A DNA stretch of 64,000 nt from Pyrus communis (taxonomy: Eukaryota > Streptophyta > Magnoliopsida > Rosales > Rosaceae), in the NCBI RefSeq assembly GCF_963583255.1, contig NC_084808.1, forward strand, positions 11,431,501-11,495,500, read 5' to 3'. Below are positions 1-9,016 of this stretch, piece by piece. How positions within the stretch are numbered: the first letter of the stretch is position 1; every line of letters starts with the position of its first letter. The notes under the pieces were generated by a model. The model had not been told where the DNA came from. It did not search any database and saw nothing but the letters and a program-made list of their open reading frames with translations. A program made the position numbers and the translations under genes.

Positions 1-1000
1 TATGCTTTTTCTGGTATAATATACCTGCCAATCCTAGTGATGAATCATCTTTTTCAACTATTTTGTAACTATCATCTAATGGTAATGTTAATGACTTAAG
101 TTTAGTAATTTCTTCCTTTATATTTTGAACTAACTTAATATCTTCACTATTAAAATACTTTTGTCCAGTTTTGCTAGTTTTATTGTATAATACTGCTATT
201 TTTCTTCCCAAATTAGGGATAAAATTTCTTGCATAATTTAACAATCCTAAAAATTCTTGTAACTGTTTTTTGTCTTCTAACTTATTTGGAAATTCAAAAA
301 CCTTTTTAGCTATATGATTTTGTAATTGTATTGTACCTGACTTTATATATATTCCTAAAAATTCTATATCTTGCTTTTCTAATGCTATTTTATTTTTGAT
401 AATCACAATTCCATTATTGATAAATTCTTGTAAAACTATCTCTAAATGCTTCCTATGTTCTTTCTATTTTTACTATGTACTAAAATATCATCTACATAAA
501 CATTACAAAATTTATTATGTTCTTGAAATTTGGTCCATCTTTCTGTGAAAGATCGATGGAGCATTTTTAAGTCCAAATGGCATAACAAGCCACTCAAAAT
601 GTCCTTCTCGACAAGTAAAAGTTGTCCACTTAATTGATTCTTCTGCTAATCGTATTTACCAAAATCCTGATTTACAATCAAATTTACTAAAATATTTAAT
701 TTCTTGAATTTTATTTATAAGTTCATCCTTATTTGGTAACTTATAACTATCTTCATATGTATTATCATTTAATCTCTTGTAATTATAAACTATTCTAGTC
801 TTACCTCTCTTTAGTTCTAAATGTTTTCTCACAATAAATGTTGTTGATCTATGTCTAGACTTAGAGGGTCTAATTACTTTTAAATTTAACAACTCTTTTA
901 TTTGTTGTTCAAACTCTTGTTTATCTATTGAACTACAAGGCATATCAGCTGTCTTTATGGTTAAATCTAGATTAATTATATCTAATTGGTCTCTCATCAA
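1..1000 (-). pseudogene. Viral reverse transcriptase (RNase H beyond the edge), broken
   Basis: The intact stretch 656-1000 carries the N-terminal RT motifs: IRPSKSRH, KRGKTRIVYNYKRLND and FSKFDCKSGFW, typical of Caulimoviridae rather than of gypsy elements. The catalytic YVDD box follows in another frame at 487-498. Thumb-like sequence continues in fragments to position 1. Several stops and frameshifts lie between, notably near 640-656 and throughout 1-450. In the virus this enzyme copies pregenomic RNA into DNA. Confidence 0.75.
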
Positions 1001-1043
1001 ACTGTGTTATTCTCACTGGTTTTGCTAATTTTTGTCTATATTT

Positions 1044-1559
1044 TTATGATACTAACTCTTCTCTTATTACACTCTTTGTACGTTTTGTATCTATCTTAAC
1101 TGCTGTTTGTATTTTGTGTTTTTTTGCTAATTCTATTTCACAATTTATGGCAATTAAAGAACTAGTTTTTGGGTTTTCTATACTATAAACAATATTTCCT
1201 AATATTTCAGTATTTTCTTGTGATTCTGCTGAATTAATTTCTAATAACTTATTATTATAACATTTTTCGCACAATATTGAATATGTACTATAGTATTTAT
1301 TTGCAACTAATTTGCTACACTTATGATATTTTTCTGGCCAATCTAAATTAATGTATTTATATTCTTTTTCATGTTGTTCTTCTATGAATGCACAAATATA
1401 CTCTTCTAAATCACTATTTGTGCTACTTGAATCTTCCAAGTTTGAATCTATCATGTTAATACTCTCTATACTATAAATACTCTTATTATCACTTAAACCA
1501 TCTAAATTATATATTGACTGTATATCCTCATCCTCTTCTAACTTAAACAACTCCATCAA
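1044..1559 (-). CDS. Pararetrovirus polyprotein segment between zinc knuckle and RT
   Basis: An open 171-residue frame. The first 60 residues are strongly acidic and Ser-rich. The middle holds a Cys cluster (HKCSKL..., then LCEKCYNNK) like the second Cys-rich patch some badnavirus-like proteins carry after the zinc knuckle. The end is basic. A retroviral aspartic protease is expected between here and the RT, but no D-T/S-G active-site triplet is visible in this frame or in the gap to 1000. The protease core therefore seems deleted or unrecognisable. Confidence 0.5.
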   Translation of the reverse strand: MMELFKLEEDEDIQSIYNLDGLSDNKSIYSIESINMIDSNLEDSSSTNSDLEEYICAFIEEQHEKEYKYINLDWPEKYHKCSKLVANKYYSTYSILCEKCYNNKLLEINSAESQENTEILGNIVYSIENPKTSSLIAINCEIELAKKHKIQTAVKIDTKRTKSVIREELVS

Positions 1560-1579
1560 ATGTATTTTATCTCTCGACT

Positions 1580-1640
1580 ATTTTCCTAATTTTGGACATT
1601 TAGGTCTAATATATCCAACTTCTTCACATGAATAACATTT
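1580..1640 (-). other. Zinc-knuckle remnant with Tyr replacing His
   Basis: The minus strand at 1596-1637 encodes CYSCEEVGYIRPKC. The spacing is that of a retroviral CX2CX4HX4C knuckle, but the His position is Tyr (TAT; CAT would give His). A stop follows six codons later. In relatives this motif ends the capsid and binds viral nucleic acid. Confidence 0.6.
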
Positions 1641-1828
1641 AAGACTACTCTTATCTTTTGGTGCTTCATATTTCTAATCCAAGGTCTGCCACTTCTTTTC
1701 CTAAATTGTTTTGGAATATATTTTCTCTTCTTATATGTTCTTAAAGGTTTTATGCTGAAATTCTTATGTTGTTTGTATGATTTATATGATTTATATTTCC
1801 TTTTGTATATTTTCTTATGCTTATTTTT

Positions 1829-2887
1829 CTAATGACAACCATACTGTAGTGGTAAGTCTATATTGTTACAGCTCATGTAAAATTGTTTCCTAATCTGCCT
1901 TTTAGCTTTTATTTGGTTACACTCCTGTCTAAGTATGTCATATACATGTTGAATTCTAGATCTTAATGCAGTATCATTTTTCTTTGGATTCTTTTGCCAT
2001 TCATTCCAAATCTTTTCTCCTATTGGTCCTTTTATTTTTATCATATAAGTATCTAATAAATTAATATCACTAATTCTACATGTTCTTCCTAAATATTTAA
2101 AGAAATTTCTTGTATACTCATCTATATATTGTAAATCACAAATTTGTAATTGTTCTAAATTTCTAATTGCCCTTATTTGTTCTTATTCACTTCTGCCATC
2201 TAACCTATTATGATCTAAAAATTCTTGTTTAATCAAAGTAACAAAACCATCAATATTAAAATGCATTTTAGCTGCCTAATGCTGTTTTGGATTTTGAACT
2301 TTCCATGACTGAAAATAATCAAAAACTAATCCATCTAAAGTATGCTCAAAGTAATCTAACATATTTTGTGAATTGCTAAAATCTAACATTAATGCCGCAT
2401 GTACGCAACCCTTTTCCCATCTCTCATTGTTGTCTCCCAATCTTGTGGATCTACATTATCTAGGTTTAATATATTACCAACTATATTAATTTGTTCTAAC
2501 CCTCTCAAATATGGAATCCTATTTCTTCTAGGTGGTTTTATCATATTTTCGTCTATGTAATCTACTCTTGCTTTTTTATTATATTGTTCATTTGTTGATC
2601 TCAAAAATTATTGATCAGTTCTACTTGAATGTCCTGGATTTTCTACTCTTGATATATTACTTTCTTTTGCTGGATTACATTCTTCTTTCAATTCTAATAA
2701 ATTATTGTATTCTTTTGATCCTAAAATATGTTCTACCCCTATTTCTAAAATTAATTTTTTTCATCTCTTCATTTGAAATTCTATGTAGTCCTAAATCATA
2801 TGTTTTATATTTTTCTAAGTACTCTTCTTCATCTAAATAATCAATATCTTCTATAAGCTTATCTACAATATAATCAAATTTACTCAA
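1829..2887 (-). pseudogene. Viral coat-protein region, fragmented
   Basis: Three short minus-strand frames (2702-2887, 2389-2604, 1829-2044) and the sequence between them lie between the movement protein and the zinc knuckle, the usual place of the capsid. The first is acidic. The second is rich in Arg and Asn. The third ends in a basic stretch ahead of the nucleic-acid-binding motif. Stops and frame changes separate them. The call rests mainly on position and composition, so homology should be regarded as inferred. Confidence 0.45.
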
Positions 2888-3765
2888 CTAAATTAATATC
2901 TAAATTATCAAAAGTCATATGAATACTCTCATTTTCAATCTCACTCTCATCCTCTTCTATATTTTCTAGTTTCTTGTAATTACTAAACCTAATTTTTGCG
3001 TTACTTGTACTAGTTTCATATATTTCTACTTTATCTGGTTGTTTATTTCTTGTTACTTGTAAATTAGGTAATATCCACTGAGTTCCTTCTAAAAAGTTAT
3101 TATCTACTGGTTTTGCTTCTATCATATTTACATGTTTACTACCAAATGTTTGAACTAAATTTTGAAATTCTAAATTAAACTTATGATTATATTTATCAGA
3201 CACTTTACCAATATACATTAAGCTAATACACAAATTTTTATACTCTCCTTTCATATTATAATTTTTTTGTTCTTATGTTCACTGTAATATATTTACTAAA
3301 TTCATTTATTGTCATAACATAATTAGGAATGCAACCTATGACTGCTAAATTTGAACTTAAGTTTACTCCAGCTGTTGCTATCGCTGCTTGCTGGTGATTA
3401 TCCAATCTATCATCATATATGTATACTAAAGCTTTTGTGCCTACTTGTGCTATGGTTAATCCTGCTATTCCAATTAATATTGTTCCTATGTGAATCTAAC
3501 TGAAATGTGATTTTCTCAAATGCATAACTGCTTTCCTACTAAGTAAATTAAGTGTAACTTCTTTATCAATACAACTAACTTCATATTGACTGATGCTACT
3601 TACAATTCTACTTCTATTTTCAAATAAACCTAATTGATACAAATTATATTTATTTTTCTGTGTTCTCTCTAAACTTCTTCTAATAAATTCTTGTGTTTCT
3701 TCTTCATTTGGGTAAATATCTTCAGCTTTAACTACTTCTTTTCCTTTTCTCCTAATGAGTTCCAT
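2880..3765 (-). pseudogene. Viral movement protein, broken
   Basis: Two open stretches (3496-3765 and 2880-3254) and the sequence joining them look like a caulimovirid movement protein of the 30K superfamily. The cues are the region around 3280-3490 with its hydrophobic beta-strand pattern and conserved Gly residues, and the following segment with 'YKNL' and 'GKVSDKYNH'. In its family this protein lines plasmodesmata and lets virus pass from cell to cell. Breaks visible: an in-frame TAG at 3496-3498, and a frame change at an A-run near 3262-3272 followed by a stop. It cannot be made as one protein. Confidence 0.55.
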
Positions 3766-4312
3766 TTTCTATTATCAAAAGGATTTATCTTAGGTTTTCT
3801 AATATGATTATTTGTACTTAAAGGTTAAATTTTCTAATTTTTCTAACAAAGATGGTGGAAATGATGAAGATACGTTATGTAAAACTTGATTTATTTCTGC
3901 TATTTGTTCTTCAACTTGATCTAATTTTTCAGCCAAACTTAAAACTAATTGAATAATTAAATTATTTTACCTAATGAGAATATTACTACTAGCAACTTGT
4001 GTTGAAAAATCTATTAAACGTACTGGTTCTTTATCTAACTTACTAATTTCTTTCAAAGTTTGGATATATTTTCTGCTAGTTCTAGAATCGGTCATTAAAC
4101 TAATAATCTATCTATTTTATTATGTAACTTATCTACTTGTTCACTCAACTCTTTATGCACTAATTGAAATTTTGAACTTCTAATTTTAACTGCTCAACTA
4201 TTTTTAGTGATCTAAGTTCTACTTGCTTAGGTTTACTATCTATGAGGTCAACAAGCTATTTTATCTCTCTTTTGCTAGGAAACCTTTGAATATTTTTATT
4301 ATTATCTTCTAA

Positions 4313-4585
4313 CTAATATGTAATATAATCTAAATTTTGTCTAATTGTTTTTATGGAATTTTTCTGAAAATGCTCTAACAAATGATTATGCTTATGATTT
4401 TCTAATTTTATATTTTCCACTTGATTAATAATAAGATCTACAATACTACTAGCTTGTGGATTTTCTTCACTATGCAAAATATAATTATGCTTTCTCAATG
4501 GAAAATAACAAACTAAACTATTTTGGTCTAAGGTTATTTTTCTTTCTTGAGGTTCACTAATTTCTAAATTAAGATAATCTATCAT
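4313..4585 (-). CDS. Second leading ORF of the pararetrovirus, unknown product
   Basis: This 90-residue frame starts 3 nt below the preceding one. Its C-terminal half is rich in Asn, Glu, Leu and His and looks helical. I recognise no domain. The downstream stretch (about 3780-4310) keeps the same low-complexity, helix-prone composition but is broken in all frames, so the original protein was probably longer. Confidence 0.35.
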   Translation of the reverse strand: MIDYLNLEISEPQERKITLDQNSLVCYFPLRKHNYILHSEENPQASSIVDLIINQVENIKLENHKHNHLLEHFQKNSIKTIRQNLDYITY

Positions 4586-4588
4586 ACA

Positions 4589-4945
4589 CTATAGTCTATT
4601 TTTCTCTAAAGTTACAGCTAATTGGTTTCCTAGAAACTTTTTTTCTTCTCTCAAGGTCTCTAAAACTTGATTTGTTGCTCTTTTTTCTTCTAAAACTTTA
4701 TGTTGCACTTTTGTGTTATTATATTTATGAATAAATGAAGGATATTCAAGATAACCAAGATAAAACTTTTGCTTCTTCAAAGTCTTGCTTATTCTTTTGG
4801 ATATATATGCTAATCTTCTCTCTATGCTAGTTATAGTTGGGTGTCTGGGACAATAAATACCTGGTGGTTGTGGTTGAGAAGAGCTACAAGACAATAATAT
4901 CTGTTGTTTATTCAAAATAAACAAGTGTGATATCAGTTGTATCAA
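4589..4945 (-). CDS. Leading ORF of the pararetrovirus, unknown product
   Basis: An uninterrupted 118-residue frame lies about 55 nt below the primer site. It is rich in Lys, Glu and Gln in its second half, which looks helical and possibly coiled-coil. No named domain is recognised. Small ORFs or an N-terminal extension before the movement protein are common in badnavirus-like caulimovirids, and this frame occupies that place. It may be only a surviving fragment of a longer frame, since the next ORF follows after 3 nt. Confidence 0.4.
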   Translation of the reverse strand: MIQLISHLFILNKQQILLSCSSSQPQPPGIYCPRHPTITSIERRLAYISKRISKTLKKQKFYLGYLEYPSFIHKYNNTKVQHKVLEEKRATNQVLETLREEKKFLGNQLAVTLEKNRL

Positions 4946-5000
4946 TGACTTCCATCCTCAAGGTACTTTTCTATTATAATTATACTATTAAAATGCTAAA

Positions 5001-5016
5001 CTAGGCTCTGATACCA
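5001..5016 (-). other. Primer binding site for initiator tRNA-Met (pararetrovirus)
   Basis: The minus strand reads TGGTATCAGAGCCTAG, complementary to the 3' end of plant initiator tRNA-Met. Caulimovirids number their genomes from this site. It lies just upstream of the first minus-strand ORF and has no LTR beside it. Confidence 0.75.
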
Positions 5017-5391
5017 AATTCCCAAAGCAGGCCCAGTTAAATAGTCGAATGACCATTATAACAACTAGACATAAAACCTTGCACATGGAACTCGACATGG
5101 TTCAGCATGATGGCCATTCACAATGCAAGTATAATGCCTTAACGACTGAACTCAGAGGTATGAAGACCTCAGAGGTACCCTGGTTAATGTCCAGTTATTT
5201 GTATGACAAGCATTCAACTATAACAGAGTGCTCGAACAAAGTATGATCGTCAATTTAGCAGGTTAATAATATAACTACAATAGTGTTATCCTATTTTGGA
5301 CTAGAAGTCTATTTAAACAAACACACTAAGGGGAAAAAAAAAAAAAACTTACTTAAGACTTGGAGATTGTTTGAATCTGTACACTTGAATT

Positions 5392-5397
5392 TTTATT
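5392..5397 (-). terminator. Poly(A) signal AATAAA within the viral terminal repeat
   Basis: The minus strand reads AATAAA about 150 nt below the TATA box. In caulimovirids this signal lies inside the terminally redundant region, bypassed on first passage and used on the second. The hexamer alone is weak evidence; its position is what supports it. Confidence 0.45.
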
Positions 5398-5543
5398 GAT
5401 ATATAGAATGTTTACAAGGAGAAGTGTTTACAAAGGATGCTAGAAAGGTTTTGGATGCTTGAGTATATGAGGATTGAAGGATGGTGTGAGTATGGTGTGT
5501 CTCTGCTGTGTTGTTTCTTGTTCTACATGGGAGGAAAATCTCC

Positions 5544-5551
5544 CTTATATA
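5544..5551 (-). promoter_or_regulatory. TATA box of the endogenous pararetrovirus
   Basis: The minus strand reads TATATAAG followed by GGAG, the form usual in caulimovirid pregenomic promoters. Transcription would start about 30 nt downstream, near 5515. The downstream spacing to the AATAAA and primer site supports the call. Activity is not known. Confidence 0.55.
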
Positions 5552-6031
5552 CAAAACCAAATTCCTAAACAACAAAGTAACTTTTCACCTATTTACAACT
5601 TTTTGAATAGTGACAACACACTATTTCTGAAAGTTGTCAGCAGTATTTCTGAAAGCTGGCTAACTTGTCTTTGCTTTAATGAAGGTCATGTGAATCCATG
5701 TTGTCTTGGCTGTTGCAATGTTTGCCACCTTAACTTTTGCATTCAAATGTTTTTTGAAAGTGTTAGTCCTCCTTTTTCTTCTTTTGAATGTATTCTTTGG
5801 TGAAGACCACGTGAACTTTACTGAATACTTGGCCAATTTTGTACAGATGTTTGAAGGGTAGCATTGACATTTTTGAAAACTTTTGTCATGATGATTAAAA
5901 GGAAACTTTTTTGGGGCTTTTGGTTAGTTTTCCCTCTTTTTTTTTTTGGATCAAATTTGCTAGTTATTTTATGGAAAAAAAAATGGAAACGAATCTTCCA
6001 TTTCACATGCTTAAAAAATAAAAGACATGAA
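5552..6031. other. Sequence above the viral promoter, no gene seen
   Basis: Includes what may be further pararetrovirus upstream sequence, then AT-rich DNA with short homopolymers. The short open frames here have no recognisable domain, and I support no gene. Confidence 0.4.
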
Positions 6032-6214
6032 GCCACTTAGTACTAAGGTCGTGGTATTTCTTTTCACTGGTAAGTGAGAGGTCTTAGGTTTAATTCTTGT
6101 CAAAGACGAATTTGAACCACATTATTACTAGTCCATTGTGAGGCTTAGCTCACTTCCCCACCCTCTTAATGTACATAGTATAATTTGTTAAAAAAAAATA
6201 AAAAAATAAAAAAA
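6032..6214 (+). repeat. tRNA-derived SINE, full-length-like copy
   Basis: The 5' part carries a pol III A-box-like stretch (GTCGTGGTATTTC near 6048) and a B-box-like stretch (GGTTTAATTC near 6078). It ends in an A-rich tail (AAAAAAAATAAAAAAATAAA, 6190-6213). A second copy lies on the other strand at 62420-62585 and a 5'-truncated copy at 6295-6405. AAAAGAC flanks both ends and may be a short target duplication. Confidence 0.6.
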
Positions 6215-6294
6215 GACGAAAATTTATTCACATGAATTTCTTTTTGTGTACCAAACATGGCCTTCGGGTTTTTTTTTTTATAGAATATATATAT

Positions 6295-6405
6295 ATTTTT
6301 TAAACAAATGATATTATCTACACTAAGAAAGTGGAAAATGGGCTAAGCTTCACACTAGACTAGTGGTAATAATATGATTCGAATTCGCTTAGTGTAATTT
6401 CAGTC
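6295..6405 (-). repeat. 5'-truncated SINE copy
   Basis: On the minus strand this repeats the 3' half of the SINE at 6032-6214: GAATTCGAATCATATTATTA, then AAGCTTAGCCCA, then ATAATATCATTTGTTTAAAA. The pol III promoter half is absent. Being 5'-truncated and inverted next to a full copy suggests an independent insertion. Confidence 0.5.
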
Positions 6406-6839
6406 CCAATTAAAAAAAAATGTTGTTATTCCCACCCTTCCATTATTTTCTCACCCACCCCTCTATTTCTACCCCTCACGATTTTTTTTTTTTTTAGCAA
6501 TACCCCTCACTAAATTATATAAAAGATCAATATCTCTTCCTACCCATCATTTATCCTAGACTATCCTAACCTATATTTGAGTCTCACACAATTTGAAGTG
6601 ACAGTTAAAATCTCGATTGGACCAAAATTGGTAACTCACTATACCGAGATATGATTGATAACTTTTAACCATATATATAGAGATCAAATTCAAACAACTT
6701 TATGGTCACAAAGATGACCTACAATTGTAGATCTGAGTTTAGCCAAGTTGACAGGTGTGTTACCCCTTTTGCACCTAAATTTGAATTCTCCTCACTGTAG
6801 TTTAGATAAATATAATGTAGAATATCACTTGGATAATTC
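6406..6839. other. AT-rich non-coding DNA
   Basis: Poly-T runs and no convincing open frame. I see no structured element. Confidence 0.5.
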
Positions 6840-7620
6840 GGCCACTATTGGATACCTATTTTCACAATCACATTCCTAACTTAATTAGGACTGCAATACT
6901 TCCTCTCGAGTGTGTAAATACTCAAACAAAACTTCATATTAAGTCTTCAATGATAAAGTAAGCTCAGTTGATGAATTCATCAGCACAATAGGCGAAAGCG
7001 AGTTTCAAATTAATGAAACTATGCGAACTCACAAAATTTTGCCACGGCAAAACCCCGATATGGGAGAAAAACTCATAAACTAAGGAGAAACATGAGAAGT
7101 ATGCATAATGTCAAAACTAAACATCATACAAGATGAAAGTAGGAAATTAGGGTATAACTAGCTCATGATGAATGTCTTGTTAAAACCTAGTTAGGTAGCA
7201 AAAACCCAGCATGACAAATTTTCCTAATCGTAGGGAAAAAGTGTACAGTAAGATATAGTGGGTATACTTCTAGATACTCCTCCTGAGTTTGACAAAACTT
7301 CCGAAAATGAGAAGTATAAGCAATTCAAATAAGATAATTTACACTTTTTGATTCCTTGGACGAGCTTTTGAATAGTAGACTTTGGCAATGACTTGTGAAG
7401 AGATCGGCCATGTTGTCCTGGGAATGGAGTTGCTTGACTTCACTATTCTAATGCTTTTGTTGCTTATATGAAAAGAATAATTTCAGCACAATGTGCTTGA
7501 TGTGACATTCTTTGATGTATCCCTTCTTAATCTGGTCGATACATGATGCGTTGTATTCATAAATTCTTGTAGGGGTGTCAACGATGGAAATGGATCCCTG
7601 CTACCAAAAGACACCAGTTT
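6840..7620 (-). mobile_element. Ty1/copia remnant, 3' end of pol and downstream sequence
   Basis: The minus strand near 7330-7440 matches the C-terminal RNase H tail of copia pol, where family members end with a 'NLADLFTK...KLV...GM' pattern. The sequence from 6880 to 7330 is alignable by eye to the second remnant of the same family at 21085-21395, 28587-28752 and 30594-30720. It has many stops. No LTR boundary or target duplication was found. Confidence 0.5.
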
Positions 7621-8100
7621 GCACGACCCCTCTATTTGTTGTTTCGTTAACATCGACTGAGATTTAAGGGTCGAAGGATCTACAATTAAGGCATCTGGAG
7701 GTGTTGTGGCTGACTTTGGGGAGGTTAAGGTGAGGGACTTGCAATTGGGGGTTATGGGTTGGGTGGGTTATCTGGTTGTTTAAGGTTGAGAGATTCGAAG
7801 TGAGAGAGAAAAAGAAGAGTTGACGGGAAGAGGGCAAGGAGAAGAGATTTTGGCCATTGGATATGTATCAATTGATGAGATCCATCAGTCCGTAGGATCC
7901 TCACAAAAGTGATCCGAAGAGGATCTAAATCCGTATTTATAATAGCTTAAAGCTCATAAGACATTCATAGAAAGAGAAAGAGAGATAAGGATAGAAGGGT
8001 CAAATTCTAACTATTTATAATGACTTAAAGCCTATGTGGTCACAATTCTACATTTCTCTCACTATTCTCCTTTCACTTCTATATCCCTCCATTTTTTTTA
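7621..8100. other. Non-coding DNA with GGATC-containing repeats
   Basis: Several GGATC motifs (7588, 7897, 7919) in partly inverted order hint at an unresolved MITE. No gene is seen. Confidence 0.35.
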
Positions 8101-8765
8101 AGGAAAATTAATGAAAATAACTTTTGAAGTTTGAATTTTAATCAAAATTATCTAATAACTTTATTTAATCATAAAGACAAAACAAAAAAAAAACAAAAAA
8201 AATCCGACCAAAAGCACATATGAGGTGCATGCCAACCCGTGTTCAATTTCAGAAATAGCCAGTTTAAGAAATAGTTAGTGTTCAGTTTAAGAAATAGTGA
8301 TACTACCAATGTTCAGTTTAAGAAATTGTAGTACAAGTGTTTAGTTTAAGAAATAGTCAGTGTTTATTTCAAGAAATAATAATAGTACTAGTATTCAGTT
8401 TAAGAAATAATGATAGTACCTGTGTTCAGTTTTCAGAAATAGTCGATGTTCAGTTTAAGAAATAAGGATAGTACCCATGTTCAATTTTTGGAAATAGTCG
8501 GTGTTTAGTTTAAGAAATAGTGCAGTACACATGTTTAGTTTAAAAAATAGTCAGTGTTTAGTTTAAGAAATAGTGAGGGAGAGGAGTAAGAGTGTGTGTG
8601 ATTAACGCGCAGGGTCCTCCACATCAGTTTTTTATTATAATAATTTTTTGTCATTTTCATTAAAATTTAAGTTATTTTCATTAAAATTTAAGCCATTTTT
8701 ATTAAATAAAGTTATTTGATAATTTTTTGCTAAAATAAACGTAGTCCAAACACTTATCATTAAAA
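8101..8765. mobile_element. AT-rich inverted-repeat element (MITE-like) with internal minisatellite
   Basis: The left end (8103-8170) and the reverse complement of the right end (8640-8745) share AATGAAAAT, TAATAACTTTATTTAAT and neighbouring sequence, forming imperfect terminal inverted repeats of about 75-100 bp. Between them lies a degenerate tandem array (8241-8577). CCATTTTTTTT occurs just outside both ends and could be a target duplication, but it is low complexity. There is no ORF, so the element would be non-autonomous. Confidence 0.4.
8241..8577 (+). repeat. Minisatellite of GTTCAGTTTAAGAAATAGT-type units
   Basis: About 13 degenerate units built on CAGTTTAAGAAATAG. Spacers alternate between a short form (TCAGTGTT) and a longer one (TGATAGTACCTGTGTT). 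Inverted copies of the same unit occur at 62920-62940 and 63780-63930 at the far end of the window. Confidence 0.75.
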
Positions 8766-8870
8766 CTCCCATTTTTTTTATTATCTCACACATAAACACT
8801 AAAATCAGAAAAATGAAATAGTTATAGAAAAACCCTAGTTATCCAAACTAGCAAACTGCATATGTAGAAG

Positions 8871-9016
8871 GGATAATGCTATTCACACACCCTATTTTGC
8901 TTATCACACACCCTTATTAATTTCTATCAATTGATCTTCTTCAATTCACACAATTCGATGCCAGAAATTGAAAAAGGTGTGTGAGAAGTAAAAATAAGTG
9001 TTTGGATAGCACCACC
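8871..9016. mobile_element. Small MITE with imperfect terminal inverted repeats
   Basis: The left arm TGCTATTCACACACC and the reverse complement of the right arm TGCTATCCAAACAC start a fold-back of about 45 bp per arm; TTATCACACACC pairs with the complement of GGTGTGTGAGAAG inside. It is about 146 bp with no coding capacity. The target duplication was not resolved, so the superfamily is unassigned. Confidence 0.5.

Larger units (their letters stand above)
1..5551 (-). mobile_element. Endogenous pararetrovirus (Caulimoviridae-like), degenerate, cut by window edge
   Basis: On the minus strand the order is TATA box (5544-5551), poly(A) signal (5392-5397), a sequence complementary to initiator tRNA-Met (5001-5016), short leading ORFs, a movement-protein-like block, coat-protein-like fragments, a zinc knuckle, and a reverse transcriptase reaching the left edge. 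That is the gene order of plant pararetroviruses. The promoter-to-primer spacing (about 500 nt of leader, poly(A) signal about 150 nt below the TATA box) also fits the family. Every long frame is interrupted by stops and frameshifts, so this is a fossil, not a functional genome. There is no LTR next to the primer site, which argues against an LTR retrotransposon. The genus cannot be assigned by eye. Confidence 0.8.

Noticed and set aside
5474..5803. 109-codon plus-strand frame overlapping the viral control region
   Set aside because: Cys/Ser/Phe-rich with no recognisable domain, and lies antisense to the better-supported pararetrovirus promoter.
7588..7930. GGATC-rich inverted motifs as a MITE
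   Set aside because: Arms are too short and irregular by eye, and no target duplication was found.
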